In this document: positions 25,889-34,739 of the stretch, piece by piece
Layout of the letters: each line of letters opens with the position of its first letter
Numbering within the stretch: position 1 is the stretch's first letter
NCBI RefSeq assembly: GCF_000526495.1
Contig: NZ_JAGE01000001.1
Span: forward strand, 2,012,501-2,076,500
Direction: 5' to 3'
DNA from: Ruminiclostridium josui JCM 17888
GTDB taxonomy: Bacteria > Bacillota > Clostridia > Acetivibrionales > DSM-1351
Length of the DNA: 64,000 nt
Notes under the pieces: model-generated
What the model was told of the DNA's origin: nothing
Databases searched by the model: none
Seen by the model: only the letters and a program-made list of their open reading frames with translations
Made by a program: the position numbers and the translations under genes

Positions 25889-27366
25889 GAAAATCTAGGG
25901 GCGATGAAGAGAAAGACCTTCAAAAACATAGAAATACATTGGTTGAAATTTGTGACAAAAACGGTTGGAAATATGTTGAGTATGTTGAAATTGGTTCATC
26001 CGATAGTATTGATATGAGACCTAAATTCAAACAACTATTGAACGAAATAGAAACAGAATTATACGATGCCATCCTAGTTATGGATTATGATAGATTGTCT
26101 AGGGGAGATTTAGGAGACCAAAGTAAAATAAAGAAGGCGTTTCAAAAATCAAATACACTTATTATTACTCCAAGTAAAGTTTACGACTTAAATAATGATT
26201 TAGATGATACATATAGTGATTTTCAAGGACTTTTTGCAAGACTAGAATATAAAACAATTACTAGAAGATTAAGACAAGGTAAGAAAGCAGGGGCAAAAAT
26301 GGGGAATTGGACTAATGGGATTCCCCCATTCCCCTATGAATATCAAAGATGGGAAAATAAATATAATGAAAAAGGATTGGTAGTCAATGATGATAAACTT
26401 GAAATATATAGATATATAATAGGACAAGCTTTAAATAATATTACACCTCAAAATATTGCAATAGACTTGAATAAAAAGAACGTACCCAGTCCTAGTGGTA
26501 GAAAGTGGACTAATGTAACTATTCATAGAATCTTGGTTGATGAGACACATTTGGGTAAGATAATTACAAATAAAACTATAGGAGATGGACACAAAATAAA
26601 AAAGTCAAGTGCCAAGGCTTACAGAGAGTTACCTAGAAGTGAATGGAACATAGTTGAAAACTGTCACCAAGCAGTTAAAACTCAACTTGAACATGATACT
26701 ATTATTGAAATAATAGAGAAGCGTAAACTTGTACCCACAAGAGCAAGGGCGTCAACTTATGAATTGAGTGGATTGATTAAGTGTGGGGTATGCGGATATG
26801 GTTCAACTTTTCAGCGTAAAAAAAATGGTTATATTCTTTTAAAACCTTGTTGGCATGTATCTGATATAGGTGAAAAATGCAGTAATAGAGGGGGAAGCTA
26901 TAAGGATTTGTTAAATACCGTAAAATCAGAAGTTAAGACATTTCTTAATGATTCAATTAATCAGTTACTTAATAGCAATGAGAAAATGCTTGAGACAGAT
27001 ATTAAGAATTTCAAAAATGATATGAATAAAAAGCAAAAGGAATATGATAAATATATATCTGCACTTAATAAAGTAAATGAAAGCTATGAATTGGGTGATT
27101 ATAAGAGGGAAGAGTGGTTACAAAGAAGAGCAAACTGGGAAACAAAAATTTATCAAACTAAAAATGAAATTGAAAGTTTAGAAAGGAAAATTGATAATTT
27201 AAAAAGGATTAATCCTGAGGATAGGATTAAATATTATAATGATATACTCTTAAACCTAGATAGTTTAAATGTCAAAGACTTAAATAATGTATATAGAAAG
27301 TTGATTAAGTCAATTGTCTGGAAGAGGGTAGGAGAGGATGCAGAAGTGGAAATTGAATATAATTAA
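25879..27366 (+). CDS. Large serine recombinase
   Basis: About 495 residues of a phage/transposon-type site-specific integrase. Resolvase domain at the N-terminus with the nucleophile Ser in YLRKSRGDEE, DYDRLSRGDLGD and TITRRLRQGKKAGA; recombinase domain (GIPPFPYEYQR, LNKKNVPSPSGRKWTN); zinc ribbon CGVCG ... C; then a Lys-rich coiled coil near residues 365-440. The formal start is a TTG at 25879, but the same frame continues upstream to 25855 as VYKVRFVALYLRKS, the normal beta-1 strand of such enzymes, without a start codon. So the natural N-terminus was lost or is supplied by frameshifting from the DUF262 gene. It probably moved the surrounding island, possibly now inactive. Confidence 0.88.
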   Translation: MYLRKSRGDEEKDLQKHRNTLVEICDKNGWKYVEYVEIGSSDSIDMRPKFKQLLNEIETELYDAILVMDYDRLSRGDLGDQSKIKKAFQKSNTLIITPSKVYDLNNDLDDTYSDFQGLFARLEYKTITRRLRQGKKAGAKMGNWTNGIPPFPYEYQRWENKYNEKGLVVNDDKLEIYRYIIGQALNNITPQNIAIDLNKKNVPSPSGRKWTNVTIHRILVDETHLGKIITNKTIGDGHKIKKSSAKAYRELPRSEWNIVENCHQAVKTQLEHDTIIEIIEKRKLVPTRARASTYELSGLIKCGVCGYGSTFQRKKNGYILLKPCWHVSDIGEKCSNRGGSYKDLLNTVKSEVKTFLNDSINQLLNSNEKMLETDIKNFKNDMNKKQKEYDKYISALNKVNESYELGDYKREEWLQRRANWETKIYQTKNEIESLERKIDNLKRINPEDRIKYYNDILLNLDSLNVKDLNNVYRKLIKSIVWKRVGEDAEVEIEYN

Positions 27367-27642
27367 CTAACTTTACCCGATTTTATAATGAATGATTGGT
27401 GTGATTTGGCACATTAAATGGATTTGTATCAATATTCGAATTTATTGACAGTATGGATTCTACTGTTCATCTGATAAAGCTACAGTTTACAAAATACGTT
27501 CTTTTTTGTCATCGTCTCCAAAATGCTTCTGTCTCAAAGAAACTCAAAAAATATAATCAAAATATAAAAAAAGTAAAATTAAGCAAAACTTTTCATTAAA
27601 AAAAACCGTTATAAATAATGAAAGGAGCTGAGAGGTGGATGG

Positions 27643-28137
27643 ATGGATGAATTTGAAAAAATATATATAAGTTATAACAAAAAGGTTTTTTATTATTTAA
27701 AGAACTTATGTAATAATGATAAACTTGCTGAAGACCTTACACAAGAGGTATTCTATAAAACATTAGTTTATTTATCAACTAGTGCTAGTGCGAATATAAA
27801 TGTAGGTCTTTCATGGTTAATCAAAGTTGCTCATAATTTATTTATTGATTATATTAGAAAAAATAAAATTAATATAACCACATTGGATAATTTGGTAAAC
27901 GTCCTAGAGGCATCATCAATAGATATTGATTTTAAAATGGATTTTGAAATTTTACTAAAGAGTATCCCCACAAAATATAGAGTTTTGTTATTACTTAATA
28001 ACTATTTTAGTTTCACGTATGCAGAGATGTCAAGCATAATGAATTGTAGTGAATCGGCTATAAAGGCTTCTTTGTTTAGGGCAAGGAAAAAGTTTAAGGA
28101 GGTTTTTAAAAATTATGAAGAGAGAACAATCAAATGA
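27643..28137 (+). CDS. ECF-type RNA polymerase sigma factor (island copy)
   Basis: 164 residues. Region 2 at the N-terminus (LAEDLTQEVFYKTLVYL, SWLIKVAHNLFIDYIRK) and region 4 at the C-terminus (YAEMSSIMNCSESAIKASLFRARKKFKE). AAAGGAGCTGAGAGG lies before an ATG cluster; ATG 27643 is in frame with the domain. It overlaps the anti-sigma gene by 23 bases, the standard ECF arrangement. It should direct transcription of the cassette and perhaps of the secreted protein and subtilase that follow. Confidence 0.88.
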   Translation: MDEFEKIYISYNKKVFYYLKNLCNNDKLAEDLTQEVFYKTLVYLSTSASANINVGLSWLIKVAHNLFIDYIRKNKINITTLDNLVNVLEASSIDIDFKMDFEILLKSIPTKYRVLLLLNNYFSFTYAEMSSIMNCSESAIKASLFRARKKFKEVFKNYEERTIK

Positions 28138-29179
28138 ATGTGAAAAGTTTCAGGAATTATTGCCCCAATTTTTAAATGGGAAACTTAATGAAGCAGATAG
28201 TGAAAGTTGTGAAAATCATCTGAAGAATTGTGATAAGTGTAAAAAAGATTTTGAACAAGCTGAACAGAATACATTATTAAATGGAGATGAAAATTCAATT
28301 GGAAGACTTAAGCATTTAAGGCTTAAATTTTTAAGAAAAATTGTAATCAGTGTTATTTGTACAATTTTAGTAATTGTTTTATTATTTGGCTTTATAGCTC
28401 CACTACTACTGAGCAGTTTATTCCACACACGTATGCAGAATACGGAACAGGCCTTAAGAGATTATGTTCAGTTTACCATACCAAGCTCTCAAATTAAGTC
28501 AATGACTATAAATCAAGGTTTATTCAGTATGACTGCAAGTTGTAAATATGAGGTTTATAGCAATGAAGGGCAATACGTAAATAATGAGATCAAGCTTGTA
28601 ATGCCTAATGTATTTTTTAAATCAACAATATCAAAAGAGAATACTACTACTGATATTTTGAATTATGAGCAGATTTCTCAGGAAGGTTCAAGCACGTTAG
28701 AATCAAAATGGAACAAGCTTGAAAAAATTAAACAAGGAACAGTAACAAAACTTGCAATTTTTTTAAAAAACCCAATAAATATTGATAATGTAGAGGGGAT
28801 ATTTGGATCAAGAAGTGTAATGGATTATATCTGGTTTGAAATTGACACAGGTAGCAAATTTACTGAATATGATATATTGTACCCTCATTGGGGATTCCCG
28901 AAAAAATACAATTCCGGGAAGTCAGGTGTTAGAGAACTTTCATTTAAAACTGATTCTATTAATTTCAAGAATGAAATGAACAACTTTGAGAATATATCCA
29001 ATTTATTAGGAATTAAGAATATTGAATCCAAGATTTCTAGTATAAATAAATATATAAGTGAGAATGGAATTAAAGTAAAATCAATAATTATACAATCATC
29101 GACTGATAATATACTGAAATTGAAAGATAATGCGGAAATATCAAATATTCAAATAATTAAAGTAGGTTTTGACTATTAA
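28115..29179 (+). CDS. Membrane anti-sigma factor with zinc finger
   Basis: 354 residues, partner of the ECF factor. Cytoplasmic zf-HC2-like zinc motif (CEKFQELLPQFLNGKL, CENHLKNCDKC), one membrane segment near residues 72-96, then a ~255-residue external sensor domain with the pattern of sigma-factor-regulator C-terminal domains. Signal may be perceived outside and relayed by proteolysis or conformational change. The ATG has GGAGG 12-13 bases upstream inside the sigma gene. The signal is unknown. Confidence 0.85.
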   Translation: MKREQSNECEKFQELLPQFLNGKLNEADSESCENHLKNCDKCKKDFEQAEQNTLLNGDENSIGRLKHLRLKFLRKIVISVICTILVIVLLFGFIAPLLLSSLFHTRMQNTEQALRDYVQFTIPSSQIKSMTINQGLFSMTASCKYEVYSNEGQYVNNEIKLVMPNVFFKSTISKENTTTDILNYEQISQEGSSTLESKWNKLEKIKQGTVTKLAIFLKNPINIDNVEGIFGSRSVMDYIWFEIDTGSKFTEYDILYPHWGFPKKYNSGKSGVRELSFKTDSINFKNEMNNFENISNLLGIKNIESKISSINKYISENGIKVKSIIIQSSTDNILKLKDNAEISNIQIIKVGFDY

Positions 29180-29197
29180 CTGACTAAGTATTCTGTC

Positions 29198-29280
29198 AAT
29201 GCCTGTAAAATAGTATTATAATTTACAAGCATTAACAGAAAAAGCATAATATGCTAATATATCTCTCGAAGTGCACTTCA
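29198..29280. promoter_or_regulatory. Cluster of palindromes upstream of the secreted-protein gene
   Basis: AATGCCTGTAAA (29198-29209) pairs with TTTACAAGCATT (29222-29233), which could be the end of the sigma/anti-sigma transcript though no T-run follows. AGCATAATATGCT (29244-29256) and a perfect GAAGTGCACTTC (29269-29280) are possible protein-binding sites ahead of the next gene. Confidence 0.4.
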
Positions 29281-29307
29281 AATTAATTTAACATAGGAGA
29301 TATATTA

Positions 29308-29985
29308 ATGAAAAAAATATTATCAATTTTTGTAGTATTGGCACTTGTACTTTCAGTTTGCTCTTCGAATATTTTTGCAGAATCAGGCATAAAGGTCAAA
29401 TTTGAATCAAAAAATCAAGTTAAAGAATATCTTGAAAAGGCTAAAAATGGAGATGTTGAAGCAAAAGAAGCATTTCAGGATTTAAAAGCTTTTAAAAAAG
29501 AAGAAGTAAATAAGGTACTTAAGGATGTTAAACTTACCGCAGCTGAAAAAGTTAAATCAATCAAGTTTGATGATGGTAGTGAAATAGTCCTAGAAGTTAA
29601 ACAAAATATAGATAACCAAGAATCTTCTGAAATCCAATTACAGGCAACAGTTCCAGTAGAATGGTCATATTTATATCAGTTGAAGGTACTTGGGATTGAA
29701 GTGGCTAGATATACGGTTATAATGAATTATGAATATGATACGTCCGCGTCCTCAAAGTATTGCTCTAATATGACTTCTTCTGACGCTGGGAGTTCCGTAT
29801 TCCCATATACTGTTATTGATAAAGGTACTACTCCAATTAAGACATCTGGTTCAGAAGTAAAGTGTAAAGGGGAAGCTCAAGTTAAAGTAGATAAAGGTGT
29901 CACTTTCATGAATTATACTGTATTTTTAACATGTTATGGGTATAAGGATTTTACTAGTAACTACTCTACATATATTACAACATGA
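29308..29985 (+). CDS. Secreted protein of unknown function in the island
   Basis: 225 residues with a clear signal peptide (MKKILSIFVVLALVLSVCSSNIFAES) and AGGAGA upstream. After a Lys/Glu-rich helical segment (about residues 30-100) the C-terminal half is Ser/Thr/Tyr-rich and probably beta structure, with two Cys (SKYCSN, VKCKG) and a third in FLTCYG. I do not recognise a family. Position after an ECF/anti-sigma pair and before a membrane subtilase suggests it is a target of the sigma factor and a substrate or partner of the protease. Confidence 0.7.
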   Translation: MKKILSIFVVLALVLSVCSSNIFAESGIKVKFESKNQVKEYLEKAKNGDVEAKEAFQDLKAFKKEEVNKVLKDVKLTAAEKVKSIKFDDGSEIVLEVKQNIDNQESSEIQLQATVPVEWSYLYQLKVLGIEVARYTVIMNYEYDTSASSKYCSNMTSSDAGSSVFPYTVIDKGTTPIKTSGSEVKCKGEAQVKVDKGVTFMNYTVFLTCYGYKDFTSNYSTYITT

Positions 29986-30023
29986 TATATTTTAAACAGT
30001 ACTGTATATGACAATGGAAATAG

Positions 30024-30051
30024 TATAGGAGATTTTCTCCTATATTATTTT
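30024..30051 (+). terminator. Terminator after the secreted-protein gene
   Basis: TATAGGAGA (30024-30032), loop TTT, TCTCCTATA (30036-30044), then TTATTTTT. The next gene starts 18 bases on, so some read-through is likely. Confidence 0.8.
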
Positions 30052-30068
30052 TAGCGATGGTGGGGAAT

Positions 30069-31034
30069 ATGAACATAGAAAAAAACAAAATTACAAGTTT
30101 TCAAATTATATTGAGTGTTTCTATATTAATATTGTTAATAGGGTCTATTATATTTAGGTTGTCTTTTAGAAAGGATTTTAATGATTATTATTTTGAAGAC
30201 CAGTGGTATCTTAAAAACATTAACTATATGAATTCATTAAAATTTATAGATAAAGATGAAATTCAAAAGGTAAAAGTAGCGTTGATAGATGGGCCTGTTG
30301 ATACGGATAGTAATGATTTAACAAAAGGTGACATTATTGTAAAATATATACCTAGAAATTTAGTAAATAAGAAATTTGATACAAGTCATGCTACACATCT
30401 TTGTAGTATAATGATTGCTAATAGTAATAACAAAGAAGGAATATCAGGATTAATACATGGTGCGAAAGTCTTTTCTTATGTTATAACAGATGGGGAAAAT
30501 TCTGCAAAATCTAATGATGTTATCGATGCTATTAATGCTGCAATTAATGATAAGGTAGATGTAATTAATTTAAGTTTTGGAAGTTATCGCTATTCCAAAC
30601 AGGAGGAGGATTTAATTAACAAGGCTTTAAATAATAATATTGTTGTTGTTGCATCTTATGGAAATAATGGAGAGAAAAGAGGTATGTATCCTGCTATATA
30701 TACCGGGGTCATATCTGTAGGAGCTGTTGATAAGGATAATGATTTGACTATATTTTCAAATTACGGAGAAAGCTTAAGCGTCGTCGCCCCTGGCTACGAA
30801 ATCATGGGTATAACAGGAAAGAGGAAATATAGAAAAATTTCAGGTACTTCCCAAGCAACTGCAATAGTTTCTTCTCTTGCTGCTGCTATCAAATCAAAGG
30901 ATAAATCGTTATCCCCTATAGAAGTTAAAAGTATAATTGAGAATTCATGCAAGAAAATAGATAAAGGTAGTAATCAACAATATTATGGGCATGGACTAAT
31001 AGATTATGAGAAGGCATTGAAAAGTATAACTTAA
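30069..31034 (+). CDS. Membrane-anchored subtilisin-like serine protease (S8)
   Basis: About 321 residues. One N-terminal membrane segment (residues about 10-32) then a subtilase domain: Asp in VKVALIDGPVD, His in SHATHLCSIM (His-Ala-Thr-His in place of HGTH), oxyanion Asn in ASYGNNGEKRG and Ser in SGTSQATAIVSSLAA. No pro-domain of usual size is visible between membrane and catalytic region. ATG at 30069 follows GGTGGGGA; an ATG four codons up overlaps that site. It may process the secreted neighbour or act in the sigma-factor signalling chain; this is inferred from position. Confidence 0.85.
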   Translation: MNIEKNKITSFQIILSVSILILLIGSIIFRLSFRKDFNDYYFEDQWYLKNINYMNSLKFIDKDEIQKVKVALIDGPVDTDSNDLTKGDIIVKYIPRNLVNKKFDTSHATHLCSIMIANSNNKEGISGLIHGAKVFSYVITDGENSAKSNDVIDAINAAINDKVDVINLSFGSYRYSKQEEDLINKALNNNIVVVASYGNNGEKRGMYPAIYTGVISVGAVDKDNDLTIFSNYGESLSVVAPGYEIMGITGKRKYRKISGTSQATAIVSSLAAAIKSKDKSLSPIEVKSIIENSCKKIDKGSNQQYYGHGLIDYEKALKSIT

Positions 31035-31090
31035 GAATTTTTGTTCACAGATAAGTCTATAATTCTCTGTTTATTAGTATATTTTAAAAA

Positions 31091-31256
31091 CATGACACCA
31101 GTGACAGGTTGAATAGCCAATGGAAAGAAAAATTGGCTTATCTTCGCTTACTGCACGGGCAAATGCTTCAGGGCCCCAAGGATACCAATCAACTGGGTTG
31201 TGAGCGTGTTGGAGAAAGTATGGGGATTTTTCGTTGATTAGTCTATTGGTTTGCTT
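31091..31256 (-). pseudogene. 5' fragment of a second yyaL (island right boundary)
   Basis: On the minus strand it encodes the first ~55 residues of a YyaL protein up to the CHWCH motif, then homology ends abruptly at 31091 in unrelated DNA. The 92 bases 31096-31187 equal those in intact yyaL, whereas the most N-terminal codons ([18 protein letters not shown]) differ by many mostly silent changes. This is what is expected if an element entered yyaL, brought its own 5' end, and displaced the resident one. Confidence 0.85.
31096..31187. repeat. Right copy of the 92-bp direct repeat
   Basis: Perfect match to 24227-24318, offset 6869 bases, same orientation. Confidence 0.9.
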
Positions 31257-31280
31257 ACTATAATATTCAAATCAAAATTA

Positions 31281-32955
31281 CCGTTAATTGAAAAGTTAAA
31301 TTCCACTGTAAATTTTAATTCCACAATGAAGAGTAAATTCCACTAAATCAAGTCTTTGAACTATATTCTTTGTGCCTGAAATATAGTATAATAAGCATAC
31401 AGAAAATTGCTCTGAAGAAAAAATTGCATGGCAAACAGCCGACTGGAGGATTTTTTGTAAAACTAAATTCCACTCGGAATAGAGTTGATATTGAGGTTTC
31501 TATCCGCAGTTTTAACTCTTGGTTTGTGTTTCTATTTCAGCAGTTTTGGTTTTAGGATGATATCGTCGCAGGATATCTCTCTTAGTCCGAATGCATTTAA
31601 TGCATGTTTTTCCAGTAGCAATTGAGCCAGTTCTAATGGGGTTCTACCATTTAGACTGGCTCTTGCTGTACTGTTAATATGATTTGCAAGTCTTGTTACA
31701 TCCCATTGCGTCAGTTTATCAAAGGATGAGCCTTTGGGAAGAACAGAACGTATATATTCGTGGTTCTTTTCTATACCTGGTTTTTGCCACGAAGCCATAG
31801 GATCACAAAAAAATATGGATGTGCGTATGGTATTATCAATCCCACATTCCAGTCCTTCTGGGTTTGAAAATTCCGTACCTCTGTCTGTTAAAATAACTGG
31901 AAATGTGTTGTAGAAGCCGATAGGAGACATTTTTTCTTCCAGATGGTCAAATGTTTTTTTAACAGAAGTTGCTGTCTTATCTGGCAATAGATAAATTAAC
32001 ATCAATTTGCAGCTGCGAAAGAATAATGTAAGTAGTACTTTTCGGCTACCCTCACAACCGACTACTGTATCCATTTCAACAACATTCGTCTCTGGATGGG
32101 CTTCCATATATTTCATGAAATCATTATAAGTTCGTCCTTCAAAAATCCCTGTATCTTTGGCTTTTGGTCTGTCTTGTTTGCGAGGCTTATACTTTACTTT
32201 TCTGGGGAGATCAATGTTTTTCACAGATAACACACCAGATGCAATATAATTATAAATTGTTTTTTCAGAACATTTTATTTCGGGATGATTTTTAAGTATT
32301 TGGTACGGAGTCTGCCCCTGCAAAATTAAAGGTGTGACAATTGCATCCATCTGATTAAGTGAATCTTCAGATATATTGATTCCATTTCTAGATTCAACAA
32401 GGATAGTCTTATATTGACGATTAGCCTGAGTTGCTTTGTAGAAATATTTATCAAGCCTGCATCCAGCTTTTTTAGAACAACCGTTACAAACAAAAGGAGC
32501 CTTTAATACTTTACTGCATATTTCATTTTTAAACTGGTCACAATGGGTATTACAAGCATTACATGTTCTGCATTGCTTCTTACAAGCAACAGTACGTTTG
32601 CAGACATTTGTAAGGCCACATTTACCACGATGAACACAATGATTATGGGATACAAAATTGTTTCTAGAAGTAAGAGAACGGTGTTTCTTGACTTCCTTTG
32701 AAACAGTAGTAGGGTCTTTGCACAAATATTTCGCAATCACTTTAAAAGGTAAATTGTTGTCTAGTGATTTTTCAATAAAAATCCTATTATCAAGGGTGAG
32801 ATGTTTTTGGTTTCCTGGTATTAAATTAGACATAATTAACTCCTTTCACTGCGGATTGGGAAACCAAAATTAATTATACATGAAGTAGTGGAATTTACGT
32901 AAGACTAAATTCTACTCTAACTTTTTAAAAGTGGAATTTACTTTTTCATTCAACA
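31281..32955 (-). mobile_element. IS30-family insertion sequence
   Basis: About 1675 bp. Ends are imperfect inverted repeats (left GTTAATTGAAAAGTTAAATT, right on the other strand GTTGAATGAAAAAGTAAATT). AAATCAAAATTA occurs directly outside both ends (31269-31280 and 32956-32967), an apparent 12-bp target duplication. AGTGGAATTTA or close variants recur four times at the left end (31.29-31.48 kb) and three times at the right (32.88-32.94 kb), probably transposase-binding sites. One ORF fills the centre. Confidence 0.85.
31532..32833 (-). CDS. IS30-family transposase
   Basis: 433 residues, apparently intact. N-terminal helix-turn-helix (LTLDNRIFIEKSLDNNLPFKVIAKYLCKDPTTVSKEVKKHR), a Cys-rich zinc-binding stretch between about residues 67 and 125, a second HTH (CSEKTIYNYIASGV), and the DDE catalytic core: EMDTVVG, ILTDRGTEF and GIEKNHEYIRSVLPKG. 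AAGGAG lies before the ATG. This Cys-rich subgroup of IS30 transposases is common in clostridia. The orientation is the same as the yyaL remnant. Confidence 0.92.
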   Translation of the reverse strand: MSNLIPGNQKHLTLDNRIFIEKSLDNNLPFKVIAKYLCKDPTTVSKEVKKHRSLTSRNNFVSHNHCVHRGKCGLTNVCKRTVACKKQCRTCNACNTHCDQFKNEICSKVLKAPFVCNGCSKKAGCRLDKYFYKATQANRQYKTILVESRNGINISEDSLNQMDAIVTPLILQGQTPYQILKNHPEIKCSEKTIYNYIASGVLSVKNIDLPRKVKYKPRKQDRPKAKDTGIFEGRTYNDFMKYMEAHPETNVVEMDTVVGCEGSRKVLLTLFFRSCKLMLIYLLPDKTATSVKKTFDHLEEKMSPIGFYNTFPVILTDRGTEFSNPEGLECGIDNTIRTSIFFCDPMASWQKPGIEKNHEYIRSVLPKGSSFDKLTQWDVTRLANHINSTARASLNGRTPLELAQLLLEKHALNAFGLREISCDDIILKPKLLK

Positions 32956-33003
32956 AAATCAAAATTATTGACAGAGAAAGCTTGTCATATGTACTTTTTA
33001 ACA

Positions 33004-33627
33004 TTATATTATCCTTGCAACAGCTCTTGTCATTGAACTATCAGCCTTTATCTTTAATGGGAAGGCTATAACCTCAAACCTGTCTATATTAAGTAGTTGG
33101 TCAAGATTTGTCAAATTCTCCATGACATATATATTATTCTTAAACAGTAATTTATGAATTTCAAAAGGGTATCTATCTGGAGCAGGAATGTCCATTCCAA
33201 CCATTTTTATATTCTTCTCTATCAGGAACTTACAAAGTTCAATATCCATGCAAGGATAGTTTTCATAATACTCTTTTGCACCATAATATGTATCAAAGCC
33301 TGTATATAGCAATACAATGCTATTCTCTTTTACCAATGTATCGTATTCAGCTTTCAATTTAATTATTGCTTGATTTCTTACATCCAGTACACACCCATCT
33401 GCAATGAATGATTCTAGAGATAATTCAGAAATATATTGATTGCAATCAGTCAAATGCATTGGAGAGTCAATATGTGTACCTGAATGCATGCTAATATCCA
33501 GTCTATGATTATTGTGCTTATCTGCACTCAAATATTTTATTTGATGCAAATTAGTCTTTATGTCACCTGGATAAACTGGCATATTATCTTCAATTTCATG
33601 TGATAAATCAATTAGTTTCATTATCAT
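33004..33627 (-). CDS. Cyclase / kynurenine-formamidase-like metal hydrolase
   Basis: 207 residues of the cyclase family (PF04199). The N-terminus LIDLSHEIEDNMPVYPGD and the metal-binding motif MHSGTHIDSPMHL are intact, and MVGMDIPAPDRYPFEIHKLL matches the C-terminal active-site region. ATG behind AAGGGGGC. It lies 10 bases after the kinase gene and so is the second gene of a pair. Members cleave formamide or cyclic amide bonds; the substrate here is unknown. Confidence 0.85.
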   Translation of the reverse strand: MIMKLIDLSHEIEDNMPVYPGDIKTNLHQIKYLSADKHNNHRLDISMHSGTHIDSPMHLTDCNQYISELSLESFIADGCVLDVRNQAIIKLKAEYDTLVKENSIVLLYTGFDTYYGAKEYYENYPCMDIELCKFLIEKNIKMVGMDIPAPDRYPFEIHKLLFKNNIYVMENLTNLDQLLNIDRFEVIAFPLKIKADSSMTRAVARII

Positions 33628-33637
33628 TTTGCCCCCT

Positions 33638-34138
33638 TTATAAAATACTGCTTAACAAATAATTGCATACACTATTGGATACTTCCTCTTTATTCAATGT
33701 TGTTGTATCAAGCTGGTAGTCTGATTTCATTTCCTTTATTTTCCAATTATGTTCAATAACTTTACTAATTCCAACCAGTTTGGATGTATTTCTTTCTTTT
33801 ATTCTTCTCTCAACTTCATTATCTTGGCAAAAAAGAGTTATATGACGAACATCAAAACCTTCATTTTGAAGTAACCCTTTTAATCTTTGAATTCTCTCCT
33901 CACTTGGAAAAACAAACCCTAACACAATATTCCTTTTATCATATTTTCTAAAGTTAATACAACAAGATACCATATTGTCTTGAATTAAGTTTAGCCAATC
34001 ATTTGTATTCTCAAGTGGAACAATTCTTCCTATATCATCCCCATCTAATAAAGCAAATCCATTGTGTAATTTGTCTTGCAATCCTTTTAATAAGGTTGAC
34101 TTTCCAACACCTGGGGCTGAATTTATAATAAAAACCAT
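33638..34138 (-). CDS. Small P-loop kinase-like protein
   Basis: 166 residues with Walker A INSAPGVGKSTLL at the N-terminus, a DGDDIGR motif after it, and a C-terminal lid-like Arg-rich VERRIKERN. This pattern fits the shikimate/gluconate/AAA_33 kinase group. AAGGAGGT lies 7 bases before the ATG. It precedes the cyclase gene by 10 bases and is co-transcribed. It could phosphorylate a small metabolite or nucleoside; the substrate cannot be told. Confidence 0.75.
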   Translation of the reverse strand: MVFIINSAPGVGKSTLLKGLQDKLHNGFALLDGDDIGRIVPLENTNDWLNLIQDNMVSCCINFRKYDKRNIVLGFVFPSEERIQRLKGLLQNEGFDVRHITLFCQDNEVERRIKERNTSKLVGISKVIEHNWKIKEMKSDYQLDTTTLNKEEVSNSVCNYLLSSIL

Positions 34139-34301
34139 AAAAGTACCTCCTTCACTTTGGTACAGAACTATTTACAAACCTTTTTTTGAGGTAATTATAT
34201 TTTACCATTATGTCTCATGGATTCAACAAAAACTTATATAGCTGATATACTACAGCCTACATGCAATAAAGGAAGCCTCAAATCGACTTCTAAGACTTCC
34301 T

Positions 34302-34652
34302 TTATCCTGCCAACTTCTCTTTAAACTTCCTTACTGCTCTTCTTGCTGTAGACTGTGATATGTTCAGATAAGCTGATAATTTAAAGCGGAGATGAATCTT
34401 GGGGTATATGCAATCGAGAATGTACCTTGCCCAGTCCCTACGACTTTAAAACATCGCATAAAAAAAGTAGCTACCATACTCAGATACAGAAATTCCAGCC
34501 GCATCCTCATATGTTTTATACTCATCAATTTGCTCTTGACGTATATCTGGTTCAGTAGCTGGTTTACTCTTGATTATACCAAATTCACCTGCATTAATAC
34601 TTTTTACACCCCAAATACTGTAATAGTCATCATCATTGAGATTTTTCGTTAA
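34302..34652 (-). pseudogene. Gene remnants without start codons
   Basis: Two C-terminal fragments can be read on the minus strand in the ~600-base gap. One (34652 to 34446) ends GISVSEYGSYFFYAMF then stop; the other (34445 to 34302) runs from SRRDWARYILDCIYPKI through KLSAYLNISQSTARRAVRKF to KEKLAG then stop, with an HTH-like look. They are in different frames and neither has a start or ribosome site. An imperfect hairpin AAAGGAAG / CTTCCTTT (34268-34303) follows, perhaps the old terminator. I cannot name the parent genes. Confidence 0.55.
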
Positions 34653-34739
34653 TTAATTCTACTCTTTTGATTGACTTATTAATTACCACAATATAACATA
34701 TTATAGTAATATTTTATAGTCTATTTTGCAAAGGATAAT

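Noticed and set aside
31370-31555. Small frame in the left end of the IS element
   Set aside because: Overlaps the transposase 3' end and the iterated AGTGGAATTTA motifs; no ribosome site.
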